Part shown: positions 33,232-44,890 of the stretch, one piece after another
Layout of the letters: the number at the start of each line of letters is the position of its first letter
How positions within the stretch are numbered: position 1 is the stretch's first letter
Source: Acarospora socialis
Lineage: Eukaryota > Ascomycota > Lecanoromycetes > Acarosporales > Acarosporaceae
Direction of reading: 5' to 3'
Length of the DNA: 64,000 bases
Assembly (NCBI GenBank): GCA_025617375.2
Contig: JAMYGW020000007.1
Location: 434,001-498,000 of the forward strand
The notes under the pieces: model-generated
Told to the model about the DNA's origin: nothing
Seen by the model: the letters and a program-made list of their open reading frames with translations, nothing else
The model's database searches: none
Program-made: the position numbers and the translations under genes

Positions 33232-36200
33232 ATGACAGACAACTCAACACCAATCAATACGCATACCGCTCCTTTTCTCGATGCGATCACTGGCCCGATC
33301 CATCGCTCCGCTGCCGACGCCAACACCTCGCCCACCTTGCAACAACCAGTTGAGGAAGACGAACCATACACGATTAAATGTATCTGCGGTTTTCCGGATG
33401 ACGATGGCTACACCGTGTTCTGCGAAGGATGCGAGACGTGGCAGCATACCGAATGCTACTACTCACAGAAGAAAGTCCCGGACGTTCACAACTGCACCGA
33501 TTGCGAACCCAGACCAATCGACAGAAGAAGCGCAAACGAGCGACAACGCCGCCGAAGGGAGAAAACTGATGTGGGTGATCGGAAGCCGAAACGACCGCAC
33601 GGCAAGAGTCACAAGAAGAGGGTGAAAGTCTCAGATCACAATGCTGCACAGGTTAACGGCTGGGCCCCGTCTGATCGACAAGATTCTACAGTCGTTGATG
33701 ATCGCCAGAGTGGAAGTCCGAAAGAGCAGCCACCTGCGAAAAAACCCAAGACAAATCACAGAGGCTCCAGCTCGATGAGTTCTCAGGCTGGGACGCCCGC
33801 TCTTGGAGTGGATCGCCGCAGGCGTGCTGAGTCAAACCCACAAAATACCCAGAGTCCTGTCAGGTTGACGACTGATCAAGCACAAACGAACGGATACCAC
33901 AATGAACCCTACAGTCTCGAATTCCTACAACTCTACGAAGATGATCCCGGCGACATGCCTATGCAAGCAAATTCCTTCAACACCATCGGAATTACTAGCA
34001 GTCTCTCGTTTTGGCTTAATGATCGGGATGCACTTGCTCAAGCTACAAATGGCCGAAGCCCACAGGAGGTCTTTCACCGGCTGGACAGACCCTTCGAAAG
34101 TCTCAAATTTCCGGGTATACAGAAACATGTTAGAGAAGATCGCAACGCTGTATATTCTGGCAAACACCCGGTGTGGCAGTACCTGACGGTGGACTCGTCT
34201 GTTCCCGAGGAACATGTCGTAGGTGAACTGAAGGGACAGATTGGTCATATGCACGATTACTGCCAAGATCCTGCCAATCGTTGGCAAACCCTACGACATC
34301 CGGCTCCGTTTGTCTTCTTCCATCCGCAACTTCCGATCTACATAGACACCCGAAATGAAGGCACTCTCTGTCGGTACGTTCGACGGAGTTGCCGTCCGAA
34401 CCTGAAGATGAAGACAGTCCTCACAGACGAGCGTGAATTCCACTTTTGTTTCGTCGCAACCGAGCCGTTGGAGGCAGGAACGGAGATCACGATTGGCTGG
34501 GTTTTGGACGAAAATATTCGCAAGTACCTCGATCGCGCTCACTTTGGTACCCGCGGCGACGGATCTATCAAACAGGAAGGACTAGCTGAAGCTGAGGCTG
34601 ACTATATATCGCTCTGGGTCGGCAAAGTCTTGGCGGACTTTGGAGGCTGTGCCTGCAACAGTCCGCAGCACTGCACCCTCGCTCAATTCGACCGTCGTCG
34701 CAGTACTGCGTCTATTGACTCTGCCGTCCACTTGCCTAACGGAAGATCTAAAAAGGCAAAGCATGGTCTGAACAACAATTCGTCTTACGGTGCCGGTCAA
34801 GCGCCAGGGAGTCGAGCTTGCAGTGAGACTCTCAAGTACCGGGAAGAGGATGATCACGATGATAGTCGGTCGACATCAGGATCCACGCATAGTAAACCTC
34901 GCAGTCGGGACATGACACCGGCCGCGCGGTTCTCCAACGACCTCGGTCCTGTTCCTGGCCCGGAACTGTCTGACCGGGAAAAGCGGAAGATCGCGGCCGC
35001 GGAAAGAACATTCGAGCAGCTCGCGCAAGACAACAAGGTGCAGAGGAGGAAGAAACGAACAAATGGCGGGTCACACCCCAATACTCCCAGTGTTGGTACT
35101 TCTGTACGATCAGCCAAAGCTCTGCAAGTCGTGGAGAACTACGCTAATCCACGATCTCAGAAGCAGCTGGGGCACTTCACCACTTCCACTTCGCAACCCA
35201 ATACCCCTGCCTTATCCTCGAAACCAAATCATGTCGACTCGACAACTTCTCGAAGGCGCTCATGCTCTCCTGCATCCCGTGTTCATCACAGCTTAAATAT
35301 GCGCGATGAGGCCTTCAACGGTCTATCTCAGAGAAACGAGCCACTACTCAGTAGCAGCTCTTCTTCCACGCGACCAGCACGATTACAATATGTCGACTCT
35401 ATGGTGCAAACGGAGCTGGATCATAGCGATGCGTGGGGTGTGTTGTCTTTCCCTCGCACCCCGAAACGGAGATCTTATGTGTCTCTTACCCGACGACTTT
35501 TGCAACGTTGTCACGAAGACAGGATACGATTGGAGCATGAGAATAAGAGTACGGGCGATGAAGCAGTAGAAGCGAAGGAAACAACCTCTGGAACGGCGCA
35601 GATTTCCGAGGATCCCTTTACGCAGTCCAATGTACCTGTACTATCTCCGACCCAAGTCGAGGGGCCGCACCAAGGGGATGTGGAGATGAAAGATGTGGAC
35701 CCAGAGCCTACCCACGGTTCGATCGTTAACCCGCCACATTCGACAGTAGAGAAGCCCCGCCCGCCAGATGAACCTTCCTCAACTTTTGACGCGTCGACTT
35801 CCACTCACGCTCCCATAATCAAACCGCCGCCTCCACCATGGCATTCGTTGGTGCCGGAGGTTATCAATCATCCATCAACTTCATTCATTGGATACAGACC
35901 TGTGGATCTCCGTGTACCACCAGCACCGCCTTTATCGAGCAACACAAACACAATAGCCCCTGGATCCGCCACCACCACCTCCACAAGCATTTCTATTGCT
36001 CAATCACCTTCCATCCTAGGATCTAATAGCTATCCACCTCCCTTCCCGTCCTCTGTCGCACAGGTTGTGCAGCCTAGCCCAGTGAAGAAGAGGATCCTCA
36101 GTCTTGGTGATTACATGAGCCGGAAAAGCAACAAGGCAGAAATGCCACCGGCAGAAAAGGGCCAACAAGGCAACAGCCCTACCACGCCGCAGACCATGTT

Positions 36201-36333
36201 CCGACCTTCAGCCACCATCATAGAGCAGGCTTCCAAACCAACCCCGGATACACCGGCGATAGTCGAGAGTCCCAGCACTGAAGACCAGTGCGATCCAATG
36301 ACTGCCTCGAAGGATCCAGGCGGATTAAAATAA
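33232..36333 (+). CDS. SET3: PHD finger and SET domain protein, Set3-like
   Basis: A single exon of 1034 codons (1033 aa). A PHD finger lies at about residues 50-91: IKCICGFPDDDGYTVFCEGC, WQHTECYY and HNCTDC give the full C4HC3 ligand set. A basic region follows, then a SET domain at about 290-430 (FPGIQKHVREDRNAVYSGKH, EGTLCRYVRRSCRPNLKMKT, EFHFCFVATEPLEAGTEITI) and a cysteine cluster (GGCACNSPQHC) near 470. The rest is Ser/Pro/Thr-rich and predicted disordered with a poly-proline patch near 860. PHD plus divergent SET in this order is the layout of yeast Set3 and its kin, a chromatin-binding subunit of the Set3 histone deacetylase complex; the SET domain is normally catalytically inactive there. 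The ATG follows a long leader. Confidence 0.88.
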   Translation: MTDNSTPINTHTAPFLDAITGPIHRSAADANTSPTLQQPVEEDEPYTIKCICGFPDDDGYTVFCEGCETWQHTECYYSQKKVPDVHNCTDCEPRPIDRRSANERQRRRREKTDVGDRKPKRPHGKSHKKRVKVSDHNAAQVNGWAPSDRQDSTVVDDRQSGSPKEQPPAKKPKTNHRGSSSMSSQAGTPALGVDRRRRAESNPQNTQSPVRLTTDQAQTNGYHNEPYSLEFLQLYEDDPGDMPMQANSFNTIGITSSLSFWLNDRDALAQATNGRSPQEVFHRLDRPFESLKFPGIQKHVREDRNAVYSGKHPVWQYLTVDSSVPEEHVVGELKGQIGHMHDYCQDPANRWQTLRHPAPFVFFHPQLPIYIDTRNEGTLCRYVRRSCRPNLKMKTVLTDEREFHFCFVATEPLEAGTEITIGWVLDENIRKYLDRAHFGTRGDGSIKQEGLAEAEADYISLWVGKVLADFGGCACNSPQHCTLAQFDRRRSTASIDSAVHLPNGRSKKAKHGLNNNSSYGAGQAPGSRACSETLKYREEDDHDDSRSTSGSTHSKPRSRDMTPAARFSNDLGPVPGPELSDREKRKIAAAERTFEQLAQDNKVQRRKKRTNGGSHPNTPSVGTSVRSAKALQVVENYANPRSQKQLGHFTTSTSQPNTPALSSKPNHVDSTTSRRRSCSPASRVHHSLNMRDEAFNGLSQRNEPLLSSSSSSTRPARLQYVDSMVQTELDHSDAWGVLSFPRTPKRRSYVSLTRRLLQRCHEDRIRLEHENKSTGDEAVEAKETTSGTAQISEDPFTQSNVPVLSPTQVEGPHQGDVEMKDVDPEPTHGSIVNPPHSTVEKPRPPDEPSSTFDASTSTHAPIIKPPPPPWHSLVPEVINHPSTSFIGYRPVDLRVPPAPPLSSNTNTIAPGSATTTSTSISIAQSPSILGSNSYPPPFPSSVAQVVQPSPVKKRILSLGDYMSRKSNKAEMPPAEKGQQGNSPTTPQTMFRPSATIIEQASKPTPDTPAIVESPSTEDQCDPMTASKDPGGLK

Positions 36334-37166
36334 TCCATCCTGTACAATTGCCCACGTCCCTCTTTTCCGTCGAATATGGACGATATCCGATCGTTTGGTC
36401 GTCCACTCTTAGCGAGCGTCGTCTTACTGGTTCTCCTCTTTTGAGATCGTGTTACACAACGTCTGGGCGTGAACATGAAAGGTGTACCATCAGCTCTTCG
36501 GCTTCTTTCCAGCTTTCTTTGGTGGATGTCTGGACGGGATGGCGTGAAACGTGTTTCCGTGTCATTGTAAATAAGATTCTTCCAGCGAGGGAAAGTTGTC
36601 CAAAACAGAGATGATTCATGAAGATATTCCCATCGCTAGATATCTCGACGCGTGGCCATTAGACCTTTCTAGACATTGCTAATTACCGCTGGATCGACAC
36701 GTGGATCTTCCGGGAAAGGATGATGGCACAGATCGTCGTTACACATGACATCACTCCACGTTGTTATCAAACATGTTAGTAGCATGAGCCATCAATTTCT
36801 CTAGTGTGTACCTTCGATCCGTAGCAGAGGATATAGTCACGAGGTGATCTTTGTGTAGATTTGCTAAGGGGATCTACGCTCACTCTATGCACGCTTGACA
36901 TTTGACAATCCACGTATATAGCCCTCTAACCGACACTCGACAGTGACGAACCTGACACGCTGTACCTAAGAAGTGTTACCACTCAAGACAGGCTATATCA
37001 TGGTCCCACATGGAGATCTTCACCGGACGGGTGCCACCTTGCTTGAACACGGAACAATGGTCATGGCCAGTGGCGCAGATTTACAAGCATTGAGGTTTCA
37101 GTCTGTATTTGACAGGAGCGGAATAGCAGCAAGTGGACGTCGAAGCTCAGTGCTGGCAGCGACCGC
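36334..37166. other. Convergent intergenic stretch
   Basis: About 830 bases between the SET3-like and MTR10 stop codons. A small plus-strand frame near 36973 has no recognisable product and overlaps the MTR10 3' end. Nothing else is seen. Confidence 0.4.
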
Positions 37167-40100
37167 TCATCCGGAGAAGCGAAACCTCGTGGCCTCAAGA
37201 CGGCCTAGACCGTCTCGGGGAGCGACGTTGCGGCGACGGTAAGAGTTTGTGAAATCTAACATCCAAGTCAGTTTCCTGTCCTTGCTGGGTTATAACCGAC
37301 CTTGGGGTCGAAGGCTTTGACGTACCTTGCAACAAGGTCCTAACCTTCCGGATCTCGCCTTTCTGCACCTTGTCCGAAATGCCGTTCATCAATCTGTCGG
37401 CTTCTCCCGGCTTCACCGTCCCGGCGGGTAGCATCTCTATCGTCTTCCGTACCCACACCGCCACTTCTTGCGGCATCAGCTCGAACAGTACTAGTAGCAC
37501 GCCGGACGCGTCCGGGAAGCAATCCCTGGGAAAGCTGAACATTAAGCCGGTTAGGATCCGCTGGACGAGGACCTCTCCTTGTGATTGGACCATCCGTTTG
37601 ACTGCGGCTTGGATCTCGGGAGGGTTGGTGCTTGTTTGTCTGGTTTCTGACTCGAAGACGGAGTTGGAGGGGTTGAGGGTGCCGTAGCTGAGATAGTCGC
37701 GGAGGTAATGGAGGGTGGCTGTTAGTGGGGCTTCTTGTTCAAGCGTCAAGGCCGTGAGAGCGGCGGAGAAGATAGGTCCGGAGATTGTGGAAGGGATAAC
37801 TTGGTAAGGGTAGTAGATTAGAGCGTCGATGAGAAGGCGGAAGAAATCCTCGATAACTGCGGGTCCAAATCATCAGCTAACACGAACGCCAAACAAGGGG
37901 GATGAGTTCTTTTCAGTACCATCAGGTAGGTCTTCGGGAGGTAAATCATTGAGTATTCGTAGAAATGATAGAGCTTGCTGCTCAAAGAATTGGTAGATAG
38001 CTGTTGAAGTGGCTTCGTCAACAAACTCCGCCCCTTCTGAGAATTCACGAAGGATGGAGTCTGTTGCCCACAGGAAGCAGCCTTGTCTCGAGTTTTCGAA
38101 GCCAGAGGCCAGCTGTCTTGCCAACGATGGCAATATAGGGGCCATGGCTGTACGGTATGATATCACCATATGCCGCCAGCATCGACATACTCGTTCTAGG
38201 ACCGCGGGGAAGGAAGTGAAATTTTCTGCAATTGCAGACAAGACGGGGAATATTTCTTGACAATACTTTACAGCAGGGTTCTCTTCAGACGGCGAGACGT
38301 AGGGTTGTATCCATTGGATGAAGATGGTCAGAAGCTGTAGATAGTCTGAAATGACATGTCAGCTACGAAGGCGTTGACATCAGGTTGCACCTACTTTGCA
38401 TACCTGCCAATGCTACCTTTCCTTTTTCTTCTCGAGCATTATCCGCAAGGGACATGAGCCTTCTTATCAGAGGATCACAGTAGAGCTTGAACATGGCGTA
38501 GATCTTGTCAAGCGGTTGTACAGAAAGTACAGCCGCAACACCTTCTGTCAACTCCTCTTGACTTGGCGCGGGAAGGTTATCGATAACAGACTCATAGAAG
38601 TCATGTAACTGGGTAGCATTGTCCCTAAGGAGCTTCCTGCAATCTGCACCGAAGAACCGAAAAGCCAAGGCTGCTGCTCGGAGAACCTCTTCAGAGTCGT
38701 GTTGAAAGCCGGATATGATATAGTTAAGTTGTGGTTGTAGGAATTCGGGATGTTGAGAGGTCCATTCGGTGTATCGCCCAAGGGCCATAATGGCTTGAAA
38801 ACGGATCCTCTCCTGATTGGGTATCTGAACGATGAGCGGTATAACTTGAGGAAGGACGATACTCTCTTCCGGAGAAACCATGCGGCCCATAGCACGCATA
38901 CTGAAAAGGGGTGCTTCCAGCTCCTGCCAGTGAGGGACGTTGGTGCCGGTTGCCTGCGATCCGTAGGTTTTGACCCATTCTTGAATGAGGATGAAAGACT
39001 TCCCCAAACATTCAGTCACCCCTATTACTGCACAACAATCCTTCAACACGTCGCCCATTGCATGTCTGAACTCCCGGAACTTCTCTTCTTGCTCTCTGTC
39101 ACCTTCGAACGGATCTGTACTATCTGTAGACGTCTTCGGAAATGCCAAATGCTTGATCATTATATCAACCAGTTCCGAGAAGAGATCGGCAAATTGCAAT
39201 CGGGCCTGGATGTACTTCTCCAGTGTCACGTACTGCTTCAGTTCATACCAGAAGATGAAGGTCAAGGAGATGGAGTCGCGGTCCCAGTCTCTGGCGCAGC
39301 ATTCTAGGACAGCCTCGACCAAGCTCCGAAACTCTCCGGGCATCCGTGCAATGAGTACCACCCATGCCTCCCCGGCTTCAGCAAACACTCTCGTGATACC
39401 CTTGTACGTCTCCAGATCTTCTGCTTCGGCGGCCTCGGCGATCTTTGGCTTTAGTGCGACAATGCGGGGATAGAGCTTCTGTATCGTACCAAAGGATTCG
39501 TCCACGTCACGTGTATCCTTGAACATTGCGCAAATACAATCTACTGCAGCTTCGAATGCCCGCTCGCTTGAAAGAGCTGAGATGATGGTATCGAAGATTG
39601 CAGAGTTAATGAATTCGGATGATGGTATTTCACGAAGCCATGATGTTATACATTCCAGTAGATATGGGTTGTCGGCTGCTGATACTGTTGGATGAAAATG
39701 TTAGCAGATCCGCTACCACCTGCGAGTACTTGCGCTTACCAGAGGACTGAGAGTACTGTATGAGAAGCCCGAGGACCTGGCCAGCGTTGTCTTCTAGCAG
39801 TTCTCTAGTTCTGTCATTGAGCTCCTCTTCCTAAGTGCAGTACGAGTCATTAGATACTGATGTCTCTCGGCCGTAGCGACTCTAGTGTATGCCCATAGGC
39901 TGATGGTGTGTCCGGCCCACATACTGTCAGGTTGATCTTCCGTCCTTCCGTGACCTCTTCGGGTAGAACTCTGAGGAATTCCAGGATGCAATCGCCTGCT
40001 TCGCTGCCCAGTGTTGATCCTACAACTTGCAAAACGTCCTTCCACTCCGTCATTTGGATCGCCAGGTTTGCCAGACAAACGCAAAGCTGCGTCCGTACAG

Positions 40101-40530
40101 GTCTCGGACCATCACGGAAAGTTTTAAGGAGCGTCAGGAGTGAGTCGCGGAGGGCGCCCAGAGACTCGCGAGGTAGTTGGTCAAGGTCGTGTGTGATCTG
40201 CTAGTTTTAGCTTCCGTGTTCACGGTGTCTTTTGCAGTTGTCTCACTTTGCCCTTGAGCGTAGTTGCGGCAAACAGCTTCGCCTCAGGTGACGAGCTAGG
40301 AGCCTGTAAGATCGCGTGTGTTGTTGTCCAAGCTTCAGGCTAGACAAAGCATTAGCAATAGAAGTAATAAGGACAAGAAAAGAGACTCGAGCACGTACAG
40401 ACTTTTGGAACTTTTCCAAGTAGGTGTGAGCTTGAAGCTTCTGTGCACGTTCGACATTCCCTTGCATGGTAGCAAGTGCAGCCAACACTGGTGCAAATGC
40501 TTGCTGTGCGACATCTCCAGTTGCAGCCAT
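37167..40530 (-). CDS. MTR10: Importin-beta-family nuclear import receptor Mtr10/transportin-3
   Basis: Carries SR-type RNA-binding proteins into the nucleus. Eight exons on the minus strand: 40530-40399, 40339-40247, 40197-39925, 39830-39740, 39684-38404, 38345-37920, 37856-37326 and 37255-37167, totalling 972 codons (971 aa), the family norm. The N-terminus has VLAALATMQGNVERAQKLQA, AHTYLEKFQKS/PEAW and LFAATTLKGK/ITHDLDQLP. Middle HEAT repeats include YLLECITSWLREIPSSEF and PEESIVLPQVIPLIVQIP. The C-terminus is VIEDFFRLLIDALIYYPYQV and MLPAGTVKPGEADRLMNGIS, then a last small exon with SYRRRNVAPRDGLGRLEATR. Introns are 49-94 nt, all GT-AG, and every junction keeps both frame and conserved blocks. 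Confidence 0.95.
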
Positions 40531-40915
40531 CTTGTCCTTCTCAACGTGGGTTCATTCAACGCGCAGGCGCGAGAGTGCTTAGCGAAAACTTGTAGAGGGA
40601 GATAAAGGCGGTTCGATCATCTAGTCACGTTGTTCGATGGAGAAGAGTGAATGTTAAGATTCTGCAAGTGACATGAGGAGGTCTCGCGGTTGTGGTGAGT
40701 GATGTCAACCTACAGATACGTGAGGGCTCAAATTTATGAACGCGGAACGTCCCGTGAAGCCTTGGCGAACCTTTTGGTGGAATTGAGACTTAAACGACGA
40801 CTTCATCTCATCCGAGAAAGGAACAAGGCGATTGAGCTTCGGTCATCCTCAATCAGTGTTTCTGGTCACTGGAGCCTGTGGAGAAGTAAAGTGTTACACG
40901 CGGGAGGCTTTCGAG
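40531..40915. promoter_or_regulatory. Bidirectional promoter, MTR10 / SME1
   Basis: About 385 bases separate the divergent starts of MTR10 and the SmE gene. The frame of SME1 is open for about 28 codons upstream of its ATG but without another ATG. Confidence 0.5.
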
Positions 40916-41316
40916 ATGTCTGGTCGACAAGGCGGCGGCGGTCGCAAAGTCCTACTACCTCCGATCAACTTCATCTTCAAGCTCCTACAACAGCATTCTA
41001 CAGTCTCGATATGGCTTTACGAGCAGCTGGCGATCAGGATAGAGGGGAAGATAAGGGTCAGGAAACCTTACTATTCAGCTCTTTGGCGCAAACTGGTGTC
41101 TGATTGTTTTGTTCTAGGGATTTGACGAATTCATGAACTTGGTCATTGACGATGCGGTGGAGGTAAAGCAGGCCACGAAAACCGAAGAGGAGAAAAGACG
41201 AGATCTGGGTAAGTCATTGCTGTAGGATTGCAGGGGTTGGGGACACTAGTTGACATATAGCAGGCCAGATACTGTTGAAGGGGGACAATGTATCATTGAT
41301 CCAAAGTTTGCAATAA
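40916..41316 (+). CDS. SME1: Spliceosomal small nuclear ribonucleoprotein SmE
   Basis: One of the seven Sm ring proteins of U1, U2, U4 and U5 snRNPs. Three exons: 40916-41056, 41118-41208 and 41264-41316, giving 95 codons (94 aa), exactly the family size. MSGRQGGGGRKVLLPPINFI and LLQQHSTVSIWLYEQLAIRI carry the Sm1 motif; GFDEFMNLVIDDAVEV completes it; LGQILLKGDNVSLIQSLQ is the Sm2 motif with the GDN core. Introns are 61 and 55 nt. The second intron ends in a TAGCAG tandem acceptor. Only the downstream site gives the canonical RRDLGQILLKGD; the upstream site would add an alanine. It converges with FAU1, 136 bases downstream. Confidence 0.96.
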
Positions 41317-41452
41317 ATTTTGGCCTGGGGCGTTGGTCGGCGTGTTCGATATCCAAGTCTCCGTGCACGCGTCATCTGCCGGTGGAATGCGTCTCGTGGA
41401 ATGCGTCTCGTGGATTGGATTATGTACACTTTCAAGCCAGCATCCACCTTGT

Positions 41453-42287
41453 TCACGGTTGATGCGCTCGAAGGATGGTACCATCCCCAGTAACCAAGGC
41501 ATTCAGATGCCAGTCAGTGTCGTCAGTCGGCACCGACTCATTTTCGGAAACAAGCTGCTCTTTGAGCGCAAGGCCAACTACTCGGCAGAACGTGTCAGAT
41601 AATGGCCAACAGAATGGGCGTAGATATTGGTTGACGATACCTAAAAATGGCATTCTTCTTCCCATTGCGCTTAACTTCTCCTGATGCCTCTGCAGGAAGT
41701 AATCGTAGAAGCCTTTCCCATGCCCTAATCTGCCCATCTTGGAGTCAAACGCCATACCCGGCATGATCACCAAATCCAGCCCTCCATCCTCGTTGCTAGT
41801 GAGTCCCGGTTGCACATCACCCGCCCCTGTGCCACCAAAGCAGTTCTCCCTCCGTGCAATTGAATCTTCACTGAGCGTAGGTATCCCCCACTTGTCTGAG
41901 CTAAGGGATCTATAATCATCCTCCGAGTCTAGACAAAGCATGTCCATCACAGCTTTAGGCTGACTTGGGGTTTGCACTGCTACATCATGCGTGTATGGCA
42001 CGAAGACCTTCTTTCCCTGCCGAAAAGCATCACGGACGATAGCTGACGTTTCGATTTCGCCGCTAGGCATGGAAAGATACACACCGATCCTATGAGCGGA
42101 CTGATACTCCGGCATTGAGAAGAGGGACTTGACAGCATGATCGGCTGGGGGAGTGATCAGCTCGGTTTTCCGTGCACATCTTATGAGTAGGCTAACATTG
42201 ACTGCTGATTGAGCTGGCCGAGACAGCACCCAACTTCTGCTTGATAGCTTTCCGCATCTCCTTCTTAGCTACCCTCAGTGCCGCCAT
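41453..42287 (-). CDS. FAU1: 5-formyltetrahydrofolate cyclo-ligase
   Basis: Converts 5-formyl-THF to 5,10-methenyl-THF using ATP. Two exons on the minus strand, 42287-42197 and 42144-41453, separated by a 52-nt intron that starts GTTAGC and ends CCCCAG; total 261 codons (260 aa). The N-terminus MAALRVAKKEMRKAIKQKLG is the conserved helix; joined across the intron come SDHAVKSLFSMPEYQSAHRI and GVYLSMPSGEIETSAIV. Further blocks are KKVFVPYT, DLVIMPGMAFDSKMGRLGHG and KGFYDYFL (the phosphate/metal site) and the C-terminal PTDDTDWHLNALVT. An 11-codon upstream frame overlaps the start codon (see findings). The gene is head to head with ROT1. Confidence 0.94.
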
Positions 42288-42626
42288 CACTCCTAAGCAT
42301 TTTAATCTGGGTCACTCAGCAGACTGCCTTCCGTATTAGATGATTTTCATTTGAGCAGGCAGTACGGAGTAGTATTTGACATTCAACTATGACCCCCTCA
42401 GACGATCCCCCAATCGCTAGTTCCCGGCCTCAAGCTACGGAGCTCCGTGCCCTGATGAAACCGTACCCGATTAGTCATCGAAGAAATTGTGGCGTGCGCC
42501 TAAAAAAGGGTCGGCAGAAAGCCAGTTACAGGCGACAAGGGAAGTCTAAACTTCAAGCATCTCTAAGTGACGATGCCCCCTTCATGAACGCTTCGCTCCC
42601 ACCCACCATCACACCAAATAACTACC
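42288..42626. promoter_or_regulatory. Bidirectional promoter, FAU1 / ROT1
   Basis: 339 bases between divergent start codons; it includes an 11-codon upstream frame on the FAU1 side that begins at 42300. Confidence 0.5.
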
Positions 42627-43612
42627 ATGCCGCGCTCACTAGCAACATCTTTCGTCGCCATCGCCGCGCTCGTCTCGACCATCAGCGCACAATTTGACCC
42701 TCAACTGACCGGAACATGGTCGACGAAATCGAACAAGGTCTTCACCGGACCGGTGAGTAGCCAACTCCCTACACACCATCGCTGCATCGTGTACCGTACG
42801 ATGCTCAGCGCTGACTCTTTCCAACGAACAAGGGCTTCTACGACCCCGTCACCGAGAAGATGCACGAGCCCGACCTGACCGGAATCTCCTACTCGTTCAC
42901 TGACGACGGCCATTTCGAGGAAGCCTACTACCGCGCCATCTCGAACCGTACGTAGCGATGATCCGGCCTCGCACCCTACCCCGTCGCTCTGATTAATCGC
43001 CCAAGCTGACTCGCGCCCCACCAGCAACCCAACCGCAATGTCCGCAGGGCATCATGCAGTTCCAGCACGGCACCTACACCAAAGCCCCTAACGGCTCCCT
43101 CATCCTCTCGCCCATCGCCGTCGACGGCCGCCAGCTCCTCTCCAATCCGTGCTCGTACGACAGCGCGATCTTCACGCGCTACAACCAGACCGAGCTCTTC
43201 CTGGTACGTCTATGTCTACTCCGAACCCTCCATCTCCGAGATCTGTCCGACTTGGGCGAGCGACTAACGCAACGTTCAGAGATACGAGGTCGGCAAGGAC
43301 AACTACCACAACGTCCAGCGCCTCAACCTGTTCCGCTTCGACGGCTCGCCGATGAACCCGATGTACCTGGCCTACAAGCCGCCGCAGATGCTGCCGACGG
43401 AGACCCTGCACCCGGCTACGGCTTCGGGCACTGGAGGGGCGAAGGCGACGGGGAAGAGCAAGGTGAAGAGGGATCTGGGCGGTTCGGACACCACGGATTC
43501 GTTCGACAAGAGGATTTTGTTCAAAGGGAATGAGCCGGTAAATGCCGATCGGTGGTGGTGGATCGGCGTCGGGATGACGGGGTTGGGAGGGGTGCTGTAC
43601 TTTTGTTTCTGA
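42627..43612 (+). CDS. ROT1: ER chaperone Rot1
   Basis: An essential fungal ER membrane protein needed for protein folding and cell-wall beta-1,6-glucan. Four exons: 42627-42752, 42833-42947, 43025-43203 and 43280-43612, giving 251 codons (250 aa), the family size. A signal peptide (1-21, [18 protein letters not shown]) is followed by [20 protein letters not shown], then [51 protein letters not shown] and [20 protein letters not shown]. The protein ends with a single membrane segment ([19 protein letters not shown]). Introns are 76-80 nt and all junctions are in phase with conserved blocks. Confidence 0.95.
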
Positions 43613-44890
43613 TCGATGCCGGATGGTTAGCTGGCGTGGAGGAGGCGTAATATAGGGATGTGTGTCGCACTGTATTGGACTCGGGATTACTTCGTGGAGT
43701 TTAGGCTGGGTTTCTCATATTGTAACAACGTTTGAAAAGTAGCCTTTACTGTATCTGATTGGTAGTGGATCTGGACAATCTTAGTCTCTTAGAAGTATTT
43801 TATTTATTTGGAAGAGTCATCACTGTTGCAGGATCACCCTTACGCCGCTCTATGTCGAATATTTATCTCTCGTCTTGAAAGAGAATAGTCGAGCGTACAG
43901 GTACATTAGGGCTTGGGGATCGGAAAGGCCAAGATTTGGACGGTTAGAGATACTCACGTTATCTGCATGATACGAAACGAGCTGAGTCGAGTTGGCATTG
44001 GACTTGGCCTTCCAACTTCGTCAAGTGGGATAGGATTCGGAGGATGGCTGAGGGATCATGCATAGGCAGAATTATATCTGCGATCAAAACCTGCAGCGAA
44101 CCTGAGACAGCAACAGTGAACGCGAGGTGGAGAAAACCCCTCCTGAAGTGTCACAACTGGAGTTGAGAAACCGTCTCGACAGAGAACCCGTGGCAGGCCC
44201 ATGTGCGAGGCGTGGTGGATGCTGATGTGAAGGTACCGCATTCGACGTGCTGCAATAAACTTCCACATTGGATATAGATTTTAAGAAAAGAGGCAGAAAG
44301 AGAGGGGGAATACGCATAGAAGGCAATCAGTACCGTTGTGGAGACCCCAAACGAACGTTTGCAATGAGTTCGGACTCGAGACGCTTCCTGCAGCAAGGGT
44401 AGGAAGGGCGCGTGTAACAGGTTGGTCTTGTCTTTCCGGGGCGTCTCCATTGTATGCCGCAGAACTCTCACCAGACAGGATGGTGTATGCCAGCTTATTC
44501 CGGAGGAACGTTGAGGATAGCAAGAAGGATGATATGTTGAGTTTCTGAGACATTTCCCAGTTCGTAACGAGACCACGGTGTAGTTGCACAGTGTATTGTG
44601 AGATTCTTGCCCATGTTCGCTGGTAGAAGAATTTTCGGATATGATGTCTGTTGGTCAAGGAAAGTATATTCGTTGCCCTGCTGGAGCCAGAAGTGAGGTG
44701 AGCTGATCACAAGCATCGTGCAAGGGCAAAAACCACCAGCTTCTGCGCTTAGAATCACTCCACGCTCAATATGAAAACAAAAGCTTGTCCGTTACAACAA
44801 ACCAACCACCACAGATGCGATGCGAAACGAGGTCTTCCGAGATCCCGCTGAGTACAAACCGATATTTGCAAATCGTCGCGTTCCGGCAAC
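43613..44890. other. Intergenic region, no gene recognised
   Basis: About 1.3 kb. Overlapping short frames lie on the minus strand between 44056 and 44758, none with a recognisable domain or a consistent exon structure. The right end must hold the promoter of the next gene. Confidence 0.4.

Noticed and set aside
36973-37242. A small plus-strand frame at the MTR10 3' end
   Set aside because: It overlaps the last MTR10 exon on the other strand and has no recognisable content.
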